From an uncultured Erysipelotrichaceae bacterium (GTDB lineage Bacteria; Bacillota_I; Bacilli_A; RF39; UBA660): a stretch of DNA of 33,047 nt. This document shows, piece by piece, positions 1 through 8,364 of this stretch; the first letter of the stretch is position 1, and the number at the start of each line of letters is the position of its first letter. The position numbers were made by a program, and so were the translations under genes. The DNA is taken from contig CACZTI010000085.1 of assembly GCA_902783985.1 (NCBI GenBank), positions 1 through 33,047 of the forward strand, read 5' to 3'. Below the pieces are notes generated by a model. It did no database searches, had not been told where the DNA came from, and was given only the letters and a program-made list of their open reading frames with translations.

Positions 1-35
1 ATGGTATATTTTTTATAATTTAATAAAAATATGCT

Positions 36-75
36 GAATTCATCCCCAACTTATTTAATAGAAGTTGGGGAATTC
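36..75. repeat. Inverted repeat at the broken 3' end of the RhuM remnant
   Basis: CCCCAACTT (44-52) is matched by AAGTTGGGG (62-70) across a 9-base loop. The arms are flanked by GAATTC (36-41) and AATTC (71-75), so pairing can continue after a 2-base bulge. This is one of the most GC-rich short stretches in its AT-rich surroundings. It sits exactly where RhuM similarity ends. It could be a terminator-like hairpin or the end of an inserted or deleted element; there is no clean T tract on either strand. Confidence 0.6.
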
Positions 76-341
76 TTTCCGTTTTAGTTAAAAAATAATT
101 AAGTTCTTTAACCCAATCACTCATAGTCATTGTTTTTTGTTCTATTGCTTGTAATTCAGCATAATCTAAATACATCGAAACAATTCTATTTAAAATATCT
201 AATTCTTTATCATTTAAATAATTTTTAGCAATTTGAGCATCCGTAAGTGTAGGATAATCCCCTTCAAAAGAAGTTAATCCCATAAAATTTTTAGTACTAT
301 CTGCTCTTTCAACAATAATTTCTGCTGCTTACCATCACTAG

Positions 342-368
342 CAGTTGTTCGGAAATTCCGAACAACTG
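342..368. repeat. 27-bp perfect palindrome inside the RhuM remnant
   Basis: CAGTTGTTCGGAA (342-354), a single central A (355), and TTCCGAACAACTG (356-368) form a perfect 13+1+13 inverted repeat. On the minus strand it encodes the VVRNFRTT region, about codons 63-71 of the remnant. A palindrome of the same geometry lies in the ORF6N gene at 27909-27935. Confidence 0.9.
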
Positions 369-566
369 AATTTTCTTCTAATTCTCCCTCTTCAAATATA
401 TGCTTTATATGTTCAGATATATTGGATTTACTAGAATTATATAATTTTACCAATTGATCTTGATTTAACCAAACTGTATTATCTTTGATTTTAACTTCTA
501 TATTATCATTACCATTTTTATCTTTATAAATTATGATACTTCCATGTTCATTCATTTTTATACCTC

Positions 567-3104
567 TTAGCTATCCTTTTTTATTTTTTCACATATTTCA
601 TATAGTTTATTTAAAGCTTCTATTGCTGTTATATTAAGAGGGTCTATTTGCTTTAATTCATTAATTATTTCATTATCTTTATTATTACTAAAATCAAAAG
701 TTGTTTGTAAAATAGTTTCTTTTTTAGTAATCTTTTTGTCTTCATAAGTTTTTAAAATATCACTTGCTCTTTGGATTACTTCATCAGGAAGTTTAGAAAG
801 TTTTGCAACATTGATACCATAACTTTTATCAATAGCTCCATCACATACTTTATGAAGGAAAGTAACTACTCCATTTTCTTCACTGGCTGATACATGAATA
901 TTTTTAATTCTTTTTAAATTTTTACTCATTTTAGTAAGTTCATGATAATGAGTCGAAAAAATAGTTTTAGCATGAATATGGTTATGAATATATTCTAGTA
1001 TTGCTTCAGCTAGGCTCATACCATCATAGGTTGCAGTACCTCTTCCTAACTCATCAAATAAGATTAAACTATTTTTTGTAGCGTGCGATAGGGCCATATT
1101 AGCTTCTTTCATTTCTACCATAAAAGTACTTTCTCCACCTACTAAATCATCACTTGCTCCTATTCTTGTAAAGATTTTATCAAATATGGGAATAACACAT
1201 TTTTTACATGGAACAAAACTTCCTATTTGAGCCATAATGGAAATAATAGCAAATTGTCTCATATAAGTACTTTTTCCAGCCATGTTTGGCCCAGTGATTA
1301 ATAAAATATCCGTATTTTTATCCATAATAATATCATTAGGAACATAATCACTTTTATTAACTTTTTCAACAACTGGATGCCTTGATTCTATTATTTCAAC
1401 AGTATTATCAGTAGTTAATATTGGTTTAACATAACTATTTTCTTCGGCAACTAAAGAAAATGATAATAACATATCTACTTCACTAATGATTTGACTATCA
1501 TATTGTAATATTGGTATATATTCTTTAACTTTTTCCCTAATCTCACTAAATAAAGAATATTCCATATTAATAATTTTTTCTTCAGCTCCTAATATAATTT
1601 GTTCTTTTTCCTTTAATTCTTCTGTAATATATCTTTCACCAGTAGTTAATGTTTGTTTTCTAATATATCCATATTCTGGTAACACATCTTTAATATTACC
1701 TTTACTTATTTCAATATAATAACCAAATACTTTATTATAACCAACTTTTAAATTCTTAATACCCGTTCTTTCTTTTTCTTTTGTTTCAATACCAAGAATA
1801 TAATCTTTACTATTTTTTCTGATACTTTTAATTTCATCAAGTTCCTTATTATAACCTTCTTTTATTAAATCACCATCATGTAAAGTCATTGGGGCATCTG
1901 GATTAATACTACTATCTAATAAATTAACAAGGTCATCTAAAGTTTTAAGTTCTCTATCATATCCAATATTTTCTAATATTTTTTTGATATCTGGTAAATG
2001 TCTTATGCTTTCTAATAATTGTAATAAATCTTTAGCATTAGCATTACCATAACTTATTTTACCGGATAATCTTTCTAAATCATATACAGTATTTAATAAT
2101 TTTAATAGTTCTTCTCGATAAATAAATTCTTTAAGAAATATTTCAACATATTTATATCTTCTTTCTATTTTATCTTTATCACATAAAGGATTTAAAATAT
2201 TGCTTTTAAGAAATCTTCCTCCCATAGCTGTTTTTGTTTTATCTAAAAGCCATAAAAGTGAATATATTCTTTCATTATCTCTTATCGTTTCGGTTAACTC
2301 TAAATTTCTTTTAGTATGAATATCAAATTGTAAAAATTCATTTTCATTATAATGATTAACTTTTTTTAAATGAGTTAATGATACTTTTTTAGTTTCATTA
2401 ATATAAGATAGTAAATGTTTAATACCAGAAATAATTCTTAAATCTTTTTCATCACAATAAATATATTGATAATTATCATCATCACATAATGTATCAGTAA
2501 TAGTCACTAATATATGATAATTACTTTTTAAAGTATATACTAGTTCTCTATCTACTTTATCATTACAAAGAAGTTCTTTAATATTATGATTAATAATTTC
2601 TTTAATTAAATCATCAGTATTATTTAAAATTAAAGAATTAATTTCACCAGTTGATATATCAGCATATGTTAAAGTATAACTATCATTTAAATAATAAATA
2701 CTTCCTATATAATTATTACTTTTTTCATCATCTAAATTATTAAGTAAAGTTCCTTTAGTAATAACCTCTATTACATCACGATCTACTATTCCTTTAGCGT
2801 ACTTAGGATCTTCCAATTGTTCACATATAGCTATTTTATATCCTTTATTAATTAACTTAGTAACATAACCCATATATGCATGATATGGAATACCACACAT
2901 TGGTACTCTTTCATCAAGTCCAGCATTTCTACCAGTTAAAGTAAGTTCTAGTTCCCTACTTACTTTTTCAGCATCATCAAAAAACATTTCATAAAAGTCA
3001 CCTAATCGATAAAATATAATGGTATCAGGATATTTATCTTTAATCTCTAAATAATGTAACATCATTGGAGATACTTTACTTCTATCTACTTCAATTCTTT
3101 TCAT
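567..3104 (-). CDS. mutS: DNA mismatch repair ATPase MutS
   Basis: Full-length MutS of 845 residues, which recognises base mismatches and small loops and starts mismatch repair. The mismatch-binding Phe-Tyr-Glu motif is at residues 37-39 (GDFYEMFFDDA). The Walker A loop GPNMAGKST is near residue 606, and Walker B LILFDELGRGT near 685, followed by the STHYHEL segment. A QTTFDF stretch near the C-terminus could act as a sliding-clamp contact (inference). A usable AAAGG ribosome site precedes the ATG. A possible promoter lies upstream at 3127-3155. No mutL is visible on either side; downstream lies only the RhuM remnant, so a mutSL arrangement, if it existed, is broken or the partner is elsewhere. 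Confidence 0.98.
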   Translation of the reverse strand: MKRIEVDRSKVSPMMLHYLEIKDKYPDTIIFYRLGDFYEMFFDDAEKVSRELELTLTGRNAGLDERVPMCGIPYHAYMGYVTKLINKGYKIAICEQLEDPKYAKGIVDRDVIEVITKGTLLNNLDDEKSNNYIGSIYYLNDSYTLTYADISTGEINSLILNNTDDLIKEIINHNIKELLCNDKVDRELVYTLKSNYHILVTITDTLCDDDNYQYIYCDEKDLRIISGIKHLLSYINETKKVSLTHLKKVNHYNENEFLQFDIHTKRNLELTETIRDNERIYSLLWLLDKTKTAMGGRFLKSNILNPLCDKDKIERRYKYVEIFLKEFIYREELLKLLNTVYDLERLSGKISYGNANAKDLLQLLESIRHLPDIKKILENIGYDRELKTLDDLVNLLDSSINPDAPMTLHDGDLIKEGYNKELDEIKSIRKNSKDYILGIETKEKERTGIKNLKVGYNKVFGYYIEISKGNIKDVLPEYGYIRKQTLTTGERYITEELKEKEQIILGAEEKIINMEYSLFSEIREKVKEYIPILQYDSQIISEVDMLLSFSLVAEENSYVKPILTTDNTVEIIESRHPVVEKVNKSDYVPNDIIMDKNTDILLITGPNMAGKSTYMRQFAIISIMAQIGSFVPCKKCVIPIFDKIFTRIGASDDLVGGESTFMVEMKEANMALSHATKNSLILFDELGRGTATYDGMSLAEAILEYIHNHIHAKTIFSTHYHELTKMSKNLKRIKNIHVSASEENGVVTFLHKVCDGAIDKSYGINVAKLSKLPDEVIQRASDILKTYEDKKITKKETILQTTFDFSNNKDNEIINELKQIDPLNITAIEALNKLYEICEKIKKDS

Positions 3105-3126
3105 ATCTTGCCTTTCTAACCTCTTT

Positions 3127-3155
3127 ATTATAACAATTTTTTAATCCAATTTAAA
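3127..3155 (-). promoter_or_regulatory. Putative sigma-A promoter for mutS
   Basis: Minus-strand TATAAT (3127-3132) is preceded at exactly 17 bp by TTTAAA (3150-3155). The -10 is perfect and the -35 weak. It lies between the LRR terminator and the mutS ribosome binding site. Confidence 0.45.
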
Positions 3156-3165
3156 CATATTTGAC

Positions 3166-3199
3166 AAAAAAATCTCTATTGTATCAACAATAAAGATTT
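3166..3199 (-). terminator. Intrinsic terminator of the LRR gene remnant
   Basis: On the minus strand a 12-bp stem (arms 3188-3199 and 3170-3181, one G-U pair) with a 6-base loop is followed by seven T. It lies about 30 bp after the stop of the BspA-like fragment, so the old gene kept its terminator. Confidence 0.75.
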
Positions 3200-3229
3200 A
3201 TATTTTTATAAGTTATTTTGATTATTCAT

Positions 3230-3433
3230 CTAATTAGAATTAAATACTTTGCATGTATAATTATTACCATTCCATGTTACATTTACACCTACATCAAAAT
3301 AATAACAATAGTTATAATAATCTACTGGACTATCTTCTAGACTATTTGGTACTGTTACATTAGATAGGTTATTATTTTTAAAAGTATAATATCCAATTGA
3401 TGTTACACTCTCAGGTATTACTAAACTTGTTAA
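3230..3433 (-). pseudogene. C-terminal fragment of a BspA-type leucine-rich repeat (LRR_5) surface protein
   Basis: Sixty-seven sense codons on the minus strand begin [14 protein letters not shown] and continue with [10 protein letters not shown], the classic LRR_5/BspA repeat signature, then end in a short Cys-containing tail ([11 protein letters not shown]) and a TAG. There is no start codon or ribosome site: a TAA directly precedes the first Leu codon (3434-3436), and a 52-bp hairpin module begins just beyond. I read this as the 3' end of a cell-surface LRR protein gene whose 5' part was deleted. It is the main content of the otherwise gene-free stretch 3105-3498. Proteins of this type are often large, exported and present in many copies in gut Firmicutes. 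Confidence 0.75.
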
Positions 3434-3442
3434 TTAATTTTC

Positions 3443-3494
3443 AAAAAAAGATTAGTGTTTAATTTTACACTAATCTTTACATTATTTTACAAAA
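3443..3494 (-). terminator. Intrinsic terminator of the lipoprotein gene; copy 1 of a 52-bp repeated module
   Basis: Read on the minus strand, a 12-bp perfect stem (3467-3478 with 3447-3458, 8-base loop) runs into a T tract just after the lipoprotein stop. The whole 52 bp, including 16 bp before the stem, is repeated at 32560-32611 with one mismatch. Confidence 0.85.
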
Positions 3495-3498
3495 TATT

Positions 3499-4341
3499 TT
3501 ATTCTGTAACTGGTAATTCATTTTTCTTATTTTTCTTTAGTACCATTAATACGATAGCAACAATAGCAATAATAATTAAAGCAATAACAGCATAAATAAT
3601 TATTGGATTAATATTATATAAACTGAATGAGAATTCAATATTCTTATCACCTAATGTCATTAAATTCCATTTAAGTTCTTTATCACTTGTTTTAGTATCA
3701 GCATTACTACTCTTAGCAGCATAAGGAAGTTTTAAATTGAAACTTAAATCCATATTAGCATAAGCACTTGGATCACTTAAACCAGATAAATCTAAATCAT
3801 TTGATCCATCCTCTCCTGTTGTTAAAAGATTATTATCTTCTTCAGTCTTTTCGTTTACATCAGGATTTTCAAAATCAAAATTAGTTTCATCTTCAGTCAT
3901 ATCCATACTACTATCATTCATATCAAATTTATATTTAGCAGTATAGGTATTTTTTAAGAAACCTTTTTCTACTTTGAACATATATTCATCTTTATGTTCT
4001 TTACCATCTAACATACCAGATAAACTATATTCGGCATCTTTATCAGTACTTACTTCATCAATATTATTAATATGTTTAGTAATTTTAATACCTTTCATTT
4101 TACCTTCGGTATAATCCTCAACAGTAAAACCTTGTTTCTTTAACTCCTCCTTTTGTTCATTAGTAAAAGTTTCTCCTGATGTTTTACTTTCACCTCCCAT
4201 AGCTGATGTGTCAATAGCGTAAATAATAGAGAAATCCATTGATTTATCTTTCTTAATTTCCATGTTGGCATTAAATTTAACACATCCTGTTAATGCTAGT
4301 GTTGCTACTAATAGTAATAGTACATTTCTTATTTTTTTCAT
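3499..4341 (-). CDS. LppM-like lipoprotein with C-terminal membrane anchor
   Basis: Predicted surface lipoprotein of 280 residues. It has a basic, hydrophobic signal peptide with lipobox LALTGC (Cys20), followed by VKFNANMEIKKDKSMDFSI, which resembles the LppM/DUF3153 type of fold (two-stranded repeats in membrane-attached proteins). An acidic Asp/Glu-rich linker occupies roughly residues 140-190. A transmembrane helix near the C-terminus (IIIYAVIALIIIAIVAIVLMVL) is followed by a Lys-rich tail. Both ends are therefore probably membrane-attached, with the middle outside the cell. Function unknown. It has its own terminator, and a 16-base inverted repeat lies between the possible promoter and the start. 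Confidence 0.8.
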   Translation of the reverse strand: MKKIRNVLLLLVATLALTGCVKFNANMEIKKDKSMDFSIIYAIDTSAMGGESKTSGETFTNEQKEELKKQGFTVEDYTEGKMKGIKITKHINNIDEVSTDKDAEYSLSGMLDGKEHKDEYMFKVEKGFLKNTYTAKYKFDMNDSSMDMTEDETNFDFENPDVNEKTEEDNNLLTTGEDGSNDLDLSGLSDPSAYANMDLSFNLKLPYAAKSSNADTKTSDKELKWNLMTLGDKNIEFSFSLYNINPIIIYAVIALIIIAIVAIVLMVLKKNKKNELPVTE

Positions 4342-4355
4342 TTTTCTATCCTTTC

Positions 4356-4373
4356 TACAAAGTTTACTTTGTA
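4356..4373. promoter_or_regulatory. Possible operator: perfect inverted repeat upstream of the lipoprotein gene
   Basis: TACAAAGT-TT-ACTTTGTA is an 8-bp perfect dyad with a 2-base spacer. It lies between a TACAAT-like -10 on the minus strand and the AAAGGA ribosome site of the lipoprotein gene, a typical place for a repressor operator. A short mRNA hairpin is the alternative. Confidence 0.35.
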
Positions 4374-4423
4374 ATTTTATTGTATCATATATTTGGTATT
4401 TTTTTACATATTTTTTTATTTTT

Positions 4424-5863
4424 TTATTTTTCTATAATTAATTCTACACAATATCTTTTGATTTCTTTAATAAACATTGATGGATTTTTTTTAGGAACTA
4501 AAATATATATTTTTTCTCTACATCTTGTTAAAGCTACATAAAAAAGTCTTCTTTCTTCAGCATAAGGAATATCTTCATGAAAATTATCAAACATTCTTAA
4601 ACAATCAATTTCTTTTATTTTAGATGGAAACCCTAAATAACTATCACTCATATTAAGTAATATAACATTATCTGCTTCTAAACCTTTTGATTTATGAACA
4701 GTTAAATATTTAATAGAATCTTCTTTTTTTATTTTATCTAAATCTTTATTATATCTTGCTAGAACCATTATATCTTTTTTATCTTCTAAATATAAATAAT
4801 CTAAGACATTCTGATATGTTTTTATTAAATCAGTGTAATACACTAAAACAACTGGATGTCTAAGAAGAAATTTAGCGTAAATAGATTTTCTTAATTGATA
4901 GGGATTTCTTAAAATAAATTTTTTGGCAATATTAATTAATTGATAAGAATTACGATAAGTATTTTTAATATCTATTCTTTGATAATTAGAAAAGTATTTT
5001 TTAAAATCAATAAATAAGGATAAATTACTTCCAGAAAATCCATAAATTGATTGATAATCATCACCAACACACATTAATTTGGCATTAGTTTTATTAATAA
5101 TTTCTTTTATTAAATCAAATCTAATTTTAGAGATATCTTGATATTCATCGATAATAATATATTTATATCTTCTCTTGAATCTATTTTTTCTTACAATGTT
5201 TTTAGCATAAATAATCATATCATCAAAATCAATTCTACGACAACTTTTTAATTCTTCTTCATAGATACTATATATTTTTAAAGCTAAAATAATAAATATT
5301 TTATCTGAATCGTCAATAATTTTTTTGATAACTTTTTTTATTTTTTCTAAAGAATAATTATTACTTTTAATCTTTTTGATAAAAGAAATAATATGTAATT
5401 TAAATAAATCTAATTTTCCATTAATAATTATTTCGTTAATACTGGATGCTTTAAAATAAGATAAAATTAAATTTTGATATGGAATAAACAAATAACTTAA
5501 GAAAAATTCATCAACAATATATTTTAATAAATTATCATTTGATATGCCAAAATGTTTATTTTGATTTCTAATAATTCTTAAAGCTAGTTTATGGAATGTT
5601 AAAATATCAACATTATATGATACTTTTTCTTTTAAATTATTAACGGTTTCATTCGTAAAGGATAATACCAAGATATCTTTTTCTTGATATTTTAAAATAT
5701 CAATTAAATATTCTATTTTTCCTATAATAGTTTTGGTTTTTCCACTACCAGCGGCTGCGACAACTAAAAGATTTTGGGAATCATTTAGGATAACTTTTCT
5801 TTGATATTTATCATAAATTTTATTTTTTTCTTGCAAGAAAAAAGAATCAATTTGATTCTTCAT
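4424..5863 (-). CDS. Short UvrD/Rep-type superfamily 1 DNA helicase
   Basis: ATP-dependent SF1A helicase of 479 residues, considerably shorter than UvrD, PcrA or Rep (about 650-720). Motifs are in order: Walker A AAGSGKT (37-43), motif Ia LSFTNETVNNLKEK (68-81), Walker B DEYQD (239-243), motif III GDDYQSIYGFSG (267-278), a motif IV-like NTYRNSYQL, a TVHKSKGLEAD motif V, and VALTR motif VI (443-447). All catalytic motifs are intact, so the missing length is probably in the 1B/2B insertions. Expected role: unwinding DNA in repair or replication restart; the exact substrate cannot be read. It lies 30 bp downstream of the prepilin peptidase on the same strand and may be co-transcribed with it. 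Confidence 0.88.
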   Translation of the reverse strand: MKNQIDSFFLQEKNKIYDKYQRKVILNDSQNLLVVAAAGSGKTKTIIGKIEYLIDILKYQEKDILVLSFTNETVNNLKEKVSYNVDILTFHKLALRIIRNQNKHFGISNDNLLKYIVDEFFLSYLFIPYQNLILSYFKASSINEIIINGKLDLFKLHIISFIKKIKSNNYSLEKIKKVIKKIIDDSDKIFIILALKIYSIYEEELKSCRRIDFDDMIIYAKNIVRKNRFKRRYKYIIIDEYQDISKIRFDLIKEIINKTNAKLMCVGDDYQSIYGFSGSNLSLFIDFKKYFSNYQRIDIKNTYRNSYQLINIAKKFILRNPYQLRKSIYAKFLLRHPVVLVYYTDLIKTYQNVLDYLYLEDKKDIMVLARYNKDLDKIKKEDSIKYLTVHKSKGLEADNVILLNMSDSYLGFPSKIKEIDCLRMFDNFHEDIPYAEERRLFYVALTRCREKIYILVPKKNPSMFIKEIKRYCVELIIEK

Positions 5864-5893
5864 AAAACATCACCCAATATTAATATACTCCAA

Positions 5894-6664
5894 TTATCTT
5901 CTTCCTAATAAAAATTCCACAATACTCATGGTATCAAGTTTTAAAAAGAAAATAATTAAAATACCTATAACTAGAAATGGTCCAAAGGGAATAATATTTT
6001 CTTTGTGTTTGAATAATAAAAGTAATGATACTGGAAGCGCAATAAAACTAGCGATAATAATAACTAATAAGGAAAGGAATGGTTCTAATGTTACTCCTGA
6101 TAAAATCATTAGTTTAACATCCGCTCCACCAAGACATTCTTTTTTAAAAATAAACTCTCCAAATTTCATTATCAAATACATTATTAAAAAACATAAAAAT
6201 CCACTAAATATTGATAATAAGAATGCTTTCGTACCAAGAAATACTAATTTTATTATTAAAATTAGAATTATAGGAATGAAAATAAATCGATCAGGTATCA
6301 TTAAATAAGTTAAATCACTCACGGTTACTAAAATCATCACACTTGATAAAATAATTGAAATCATAAGTTCATAACTAAAACCAAAGGAATAATAACTAAT
6401 CATGAAAAGTAATCCTAGGGCTATTTCTGAAAAAGGATACAATAAAGATAATTGGGTTTTACAATTGGTACATTTACCTTTTTGAAATATAAAAGATAAA
6501 ATAGGAATTAATTCATACCATTTAAGTTTATGTCCGCATTTTTCACAATGAGATCCTGGACGAATAATTGATTCATTTTGAGGAATTCTAATAGCAAGAA
6601 CATTAAAAAATGAACCAAAGACTGTTCCTAAAATAAAGAACATTATTAAATATAGAATATTCAT
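5894..6664 (-). CDS. Prepilin peptidase (type IV leader peptidase, A24 family)
   Basis: Polytopic membrane protease of 256 residues that cleaves, and in many species methylates, type IV pilin-like precursors. The N-terminal FGSFFNVLAIRIP segment is followed by two CxxC pairs (Cys40/43 and Cys65/68), which bind zinc in this family. The two catalytic aspartates fit Asp117 (VSDLTYLMIPD) and Asp182 (GGADVKL). It overlaps the upstream pilus membrane protein by one base (TAATG), so the two are translationally coupled. It corresponds to ComC/PilD. No pilin genes and no assembly ATPase are in the window, so its substrates must be encoded elsewhere. Confidence 0.95.
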   Translation of the reverse strand: MNILYLIMFFILGTVFGSFFNVLAIRIPQNESIIRPGSHCEKCGHKLKWYELIPILSFIFQKGKCTNCKTQLSLLYPFSEIALGLLFMISYYSFGFSYELMISIILSSVMILVTVSDLTYLMIPDRFIFIPIILILIIKLVFLGTKAFLLSIFSGFLCFLIMYLIMKFGEFIFKKECLGGADVKLMILSGVTLEPFLSLLVIIIASFIALPVSLLLLFKHKENIIPFGPFLVIGILIIFFLKLDTMSIVEFLLGRR

Positions 6665-8076
6665 TAACTAATCACCTTATACATTTCAAACATTGGAAGA
6701 ATAATTGATAAAATGATAATACCAACAGCTCCTGCTAAGAAGACAATTAAAATAGGTTCAATTAAACTTTTAATAGCATTTACGGAATTTCGATGAAGAT
6801 TATCATAATAATCAGCAACTTTTTCCATCATTACAGCAAGTTGTCCTGTTGTTTCACCTGTTACAATCATCTCATAAGCAACAAGTGGGAATGCCCAATG
6901 ACCTTTAAAAGCTTCTGATATTTTTCCACCACCATTTAGATTTTGAACTGTTTTTAATATTATTTTTCGATATACTTCATTTTCAGATACATTTAATAAT
7001 ACATCCATACTATCAGTAATATAAACTCCATGAGATAAAAGGGATGAAAAAGTTCTTGCAAACATTGATACTTCACTATACATAATAATATTTTTAATAA
7101 CAGGAATATGTAAATAAATTGTTTGCATCATTAATCGAAAACTTCTAACATTTTTAAATAAATATCTATAAATCAATAAAACAATTATTAATATTATTAA
7201 AATACCTAAAGCATGATTCTGTAAAAAATCACTAACTTTTAAAACAATAACCGTTATACGAGGAAGTTCGGCATCTAATCCCGCAAACATTGATTGATAT
7301 TGTGGTACAACCCAAACTAAAACAAAGGTTACAACTAAAATAGCAAATATTAATACTACTGTTGGATATGTCATAGCACTTTTAATTTGTTTTCTTGTGG
7401 TATCTATGGAAGTATAATAATCAGCCATCTCTTCCAAAACATTGGCAAGATCACCTGTTAATTCAGCACTTTTACACATATTAATTAATAATTTTGGAAA
7501 AACTTTACCTTGTTTTGCAAGGGCAGATGAAAAATTATCTCCACCTAATAAATCATATACTATACCATCATATATTTTCTTTTTTGAAGGATTATCTGTT
7601 TGTTTAGCTAAAATTCTTACGGAATCTACAAGAGTAATACCAGCTCTTAAATATGTAGAAAGTTGGGCAAGAGCAAAACATAATTCACTAGTATTAATAG
7701 GATTACCTAGTGTTATATCTATATCATATTTTTTTCTTAATTCTATTTTAATGATTTCTAATCCTTGATTTTGCAAAAATTTTCTTGCAAGATCAATATT
7801 ATATGCATCAATTGTACCCTTAATTATTTTACCATCTTCTTTTTTAGCTTGATATTTAAAATGAAGTTTATCCATTAAATCAGCATTTCTAATATCTTCA
7901 TTACTTTTTTCAAAACTACTTTTACGATTTTTGGCAAAAATATCATTACTATTTAAATTAATGGCATTATCATCATCAATAGCAAACATTTCCCTTATTT
8001 TTTTCTTTTTTCCAAAAATAAAATAGATTATTGAAAACAAACCACGATAAGCATAAGTTAATATATTATTTTTCAT
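6664..8076 (-). CDS. Type II secretion/type IV pilus inner-membrane protein (PilC/GspF/ComGB-like)
   Basis: Platform membrane protein of 470 residues for assembling pilus or competence pseudopilus fibres. After an atypical N-terminal extension of about 75 residues (a hydrophobic start, then a polar linker) comes YQAKKEDGKIIKGTIDAYNIDLARKFLQ split across the usual PilC N-terminal motif. Two T2SSF domains follow, the first with LSTYLRAGITLVDSVRIL and the second with FSSLLSHGVYITDSMDVL, and a C-terminal hydrophobic segment. It pairs with the prepilin peptidase. The usual partner ATPase (PilB/ComGA) is not upstream, where ylbE and ylbD lie instead. Its own promoter is visible at 8099-8127 and AGAGGGA is a good ribosome site. 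Confidence 0.93.
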   Translation of the reverse strand: MKNNILTYAYRGLFSIIYFIFGKKKKIREMFAIDDDNAINLNSNDIFAKNRKSSFEKSNEDIRNADLMDKLHFKYQAKKEDGKIIKGTIDAYNIDLARKFLQNQGLEIIKIELRKKYDIDITLGNPINTSELCFALAQLSTYLRAGITLVDSVRILAKQTDNPSKKKIYDGIVYDLLGGDNFSSALAKQGKVFPKLLINMCKSAELTGDLANVLEEMADYYTSIDTTRKQIKSAMTYPTVVLIFAILVVTFVLVWVVPQYQSMFAGLDAELPRITVIVLKVSDFLQNHALGILIILIIVLLIYRYLFKNVRSFRLMMQTIYLHIPVIKNIIMYSEVSMFARTFSSLLSHGVYITDSMDVLLNVSENEVYRKIILKTVQNLNGGGKISEAFKGHWAFPLVAYEMIVTGETTGQLAVMMEKVADYYDNLHRNSVNAIKSLIEPILIVFLAGAVGIIILSIILPMFEMYKVIS

Positions 8077-8098
8077 TTTATCCCTCTATTCTATTATC

Positions 8099-8127
8099 AT
8101 TTTATCACATATTTTTTGCTTTATCAA
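8099..8127 (-). promoter_or_regulatory. Sigma-A-type promoter for the pilC-like/prepilin peptidase genes
   Basis: TTGATA (8122-8127), a 17-bp spacer and TAAAAT (8099-8104) on the minus strand, just before the pilC-like ribosome site. The hexamers and spacing are the same as in the promoter of the ORF6N leader. Confidence 0.7.
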
Positions 8128-8140
8128 TTAAAAAAAACAT

Positions 8141-8362
8141 TTATTTTAAAATATCCATTATATTTGTCATTATATTTAAATCTTTATTTATTTTTTCAAT
8201 TCTATCCGTTATAGTTAATTTATAACTTTTCTTCATTAATTCAATTAATTCATTAATAAAATAAGGATTTCTAATTAACATTTTATAATAATAAGAATTT
8301 TCTCTTAGGTATTTCTTTAGATAAATATTTTTATTAATTATGTTTTGAATTTCATAATCCAT
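8141..8362 (-). CDS. ylbE: YlbE-like protein
   Basis: Small protein of 73 residues. The segment YLRENSYYYKMLIRNPYFINELI followed by TITDRIEKI matches, from memory, the YlbE-like family (PF14003), whose members carry REQPEWYRRLSRNP and TIPHRVEKF. It begins two bases after the ylbD stop behind GAGGATT, so it belongs to the ylbD unit. In Bacillus subtilis ylbD and ylbE are also adjacent, which supports both calls. Its function is unknown. The sequence is rich in Ile, Asn and Tyr, as expected from the base composition. Confidence 0.72.
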   Translation of the reverse strand: MDYEIQNIINKNIYLKKYLRENSYYYKMLIRNPYFINELIELMKKSYKLTITDRIEKINKDLNIMTNIMDILK

Positions 8363-8364
8363 AT

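Larger units (their letters stand above)
20..555 (-). pseudogene. RhuM-family (virulence RhuM / antirepressor-like) gene remnant
   Basis: Two pieces of one RhuM-family gene lie in different frames. The N-terminal piece (555 down to about 328) reads from MNEHGSIIIYKDKNG through a winged-helix-like segment to TTASDGK. The C-terminal piece resumes at about 330 in another frame as AAEIIVERADSTKNF, then MGLTSFEGDYP and a YLNDKELDILNRIVSMYLDY block typical of the family's C-terminus. The roughly 130 residues that normally lie between these blocks are missing, and similarity stops again at FLTKTER, where an inverted repeat (36-75) begins. I conclude that the gene suffered an internal deletion with a frameshift near 322-330 and lost its 3' end. 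Intact RhuM proteins are about 300 residues or more and accompany mobile elements; their molecular role is poorly defined. The start lies 11 bp downstream of the mutS stop on the same strand. Confidence 0.82.

Noticed and set aside
5928-6308. Plus-strand open frame of 126 codons over the prepilin peptidase gene
   Set aside because: It is the antisense of a clear A24 peptidase, with no ribosome site and no recognisable protein features; the same holds for other plus-strand frames inside mutS, the ATPase, essC and ackA.
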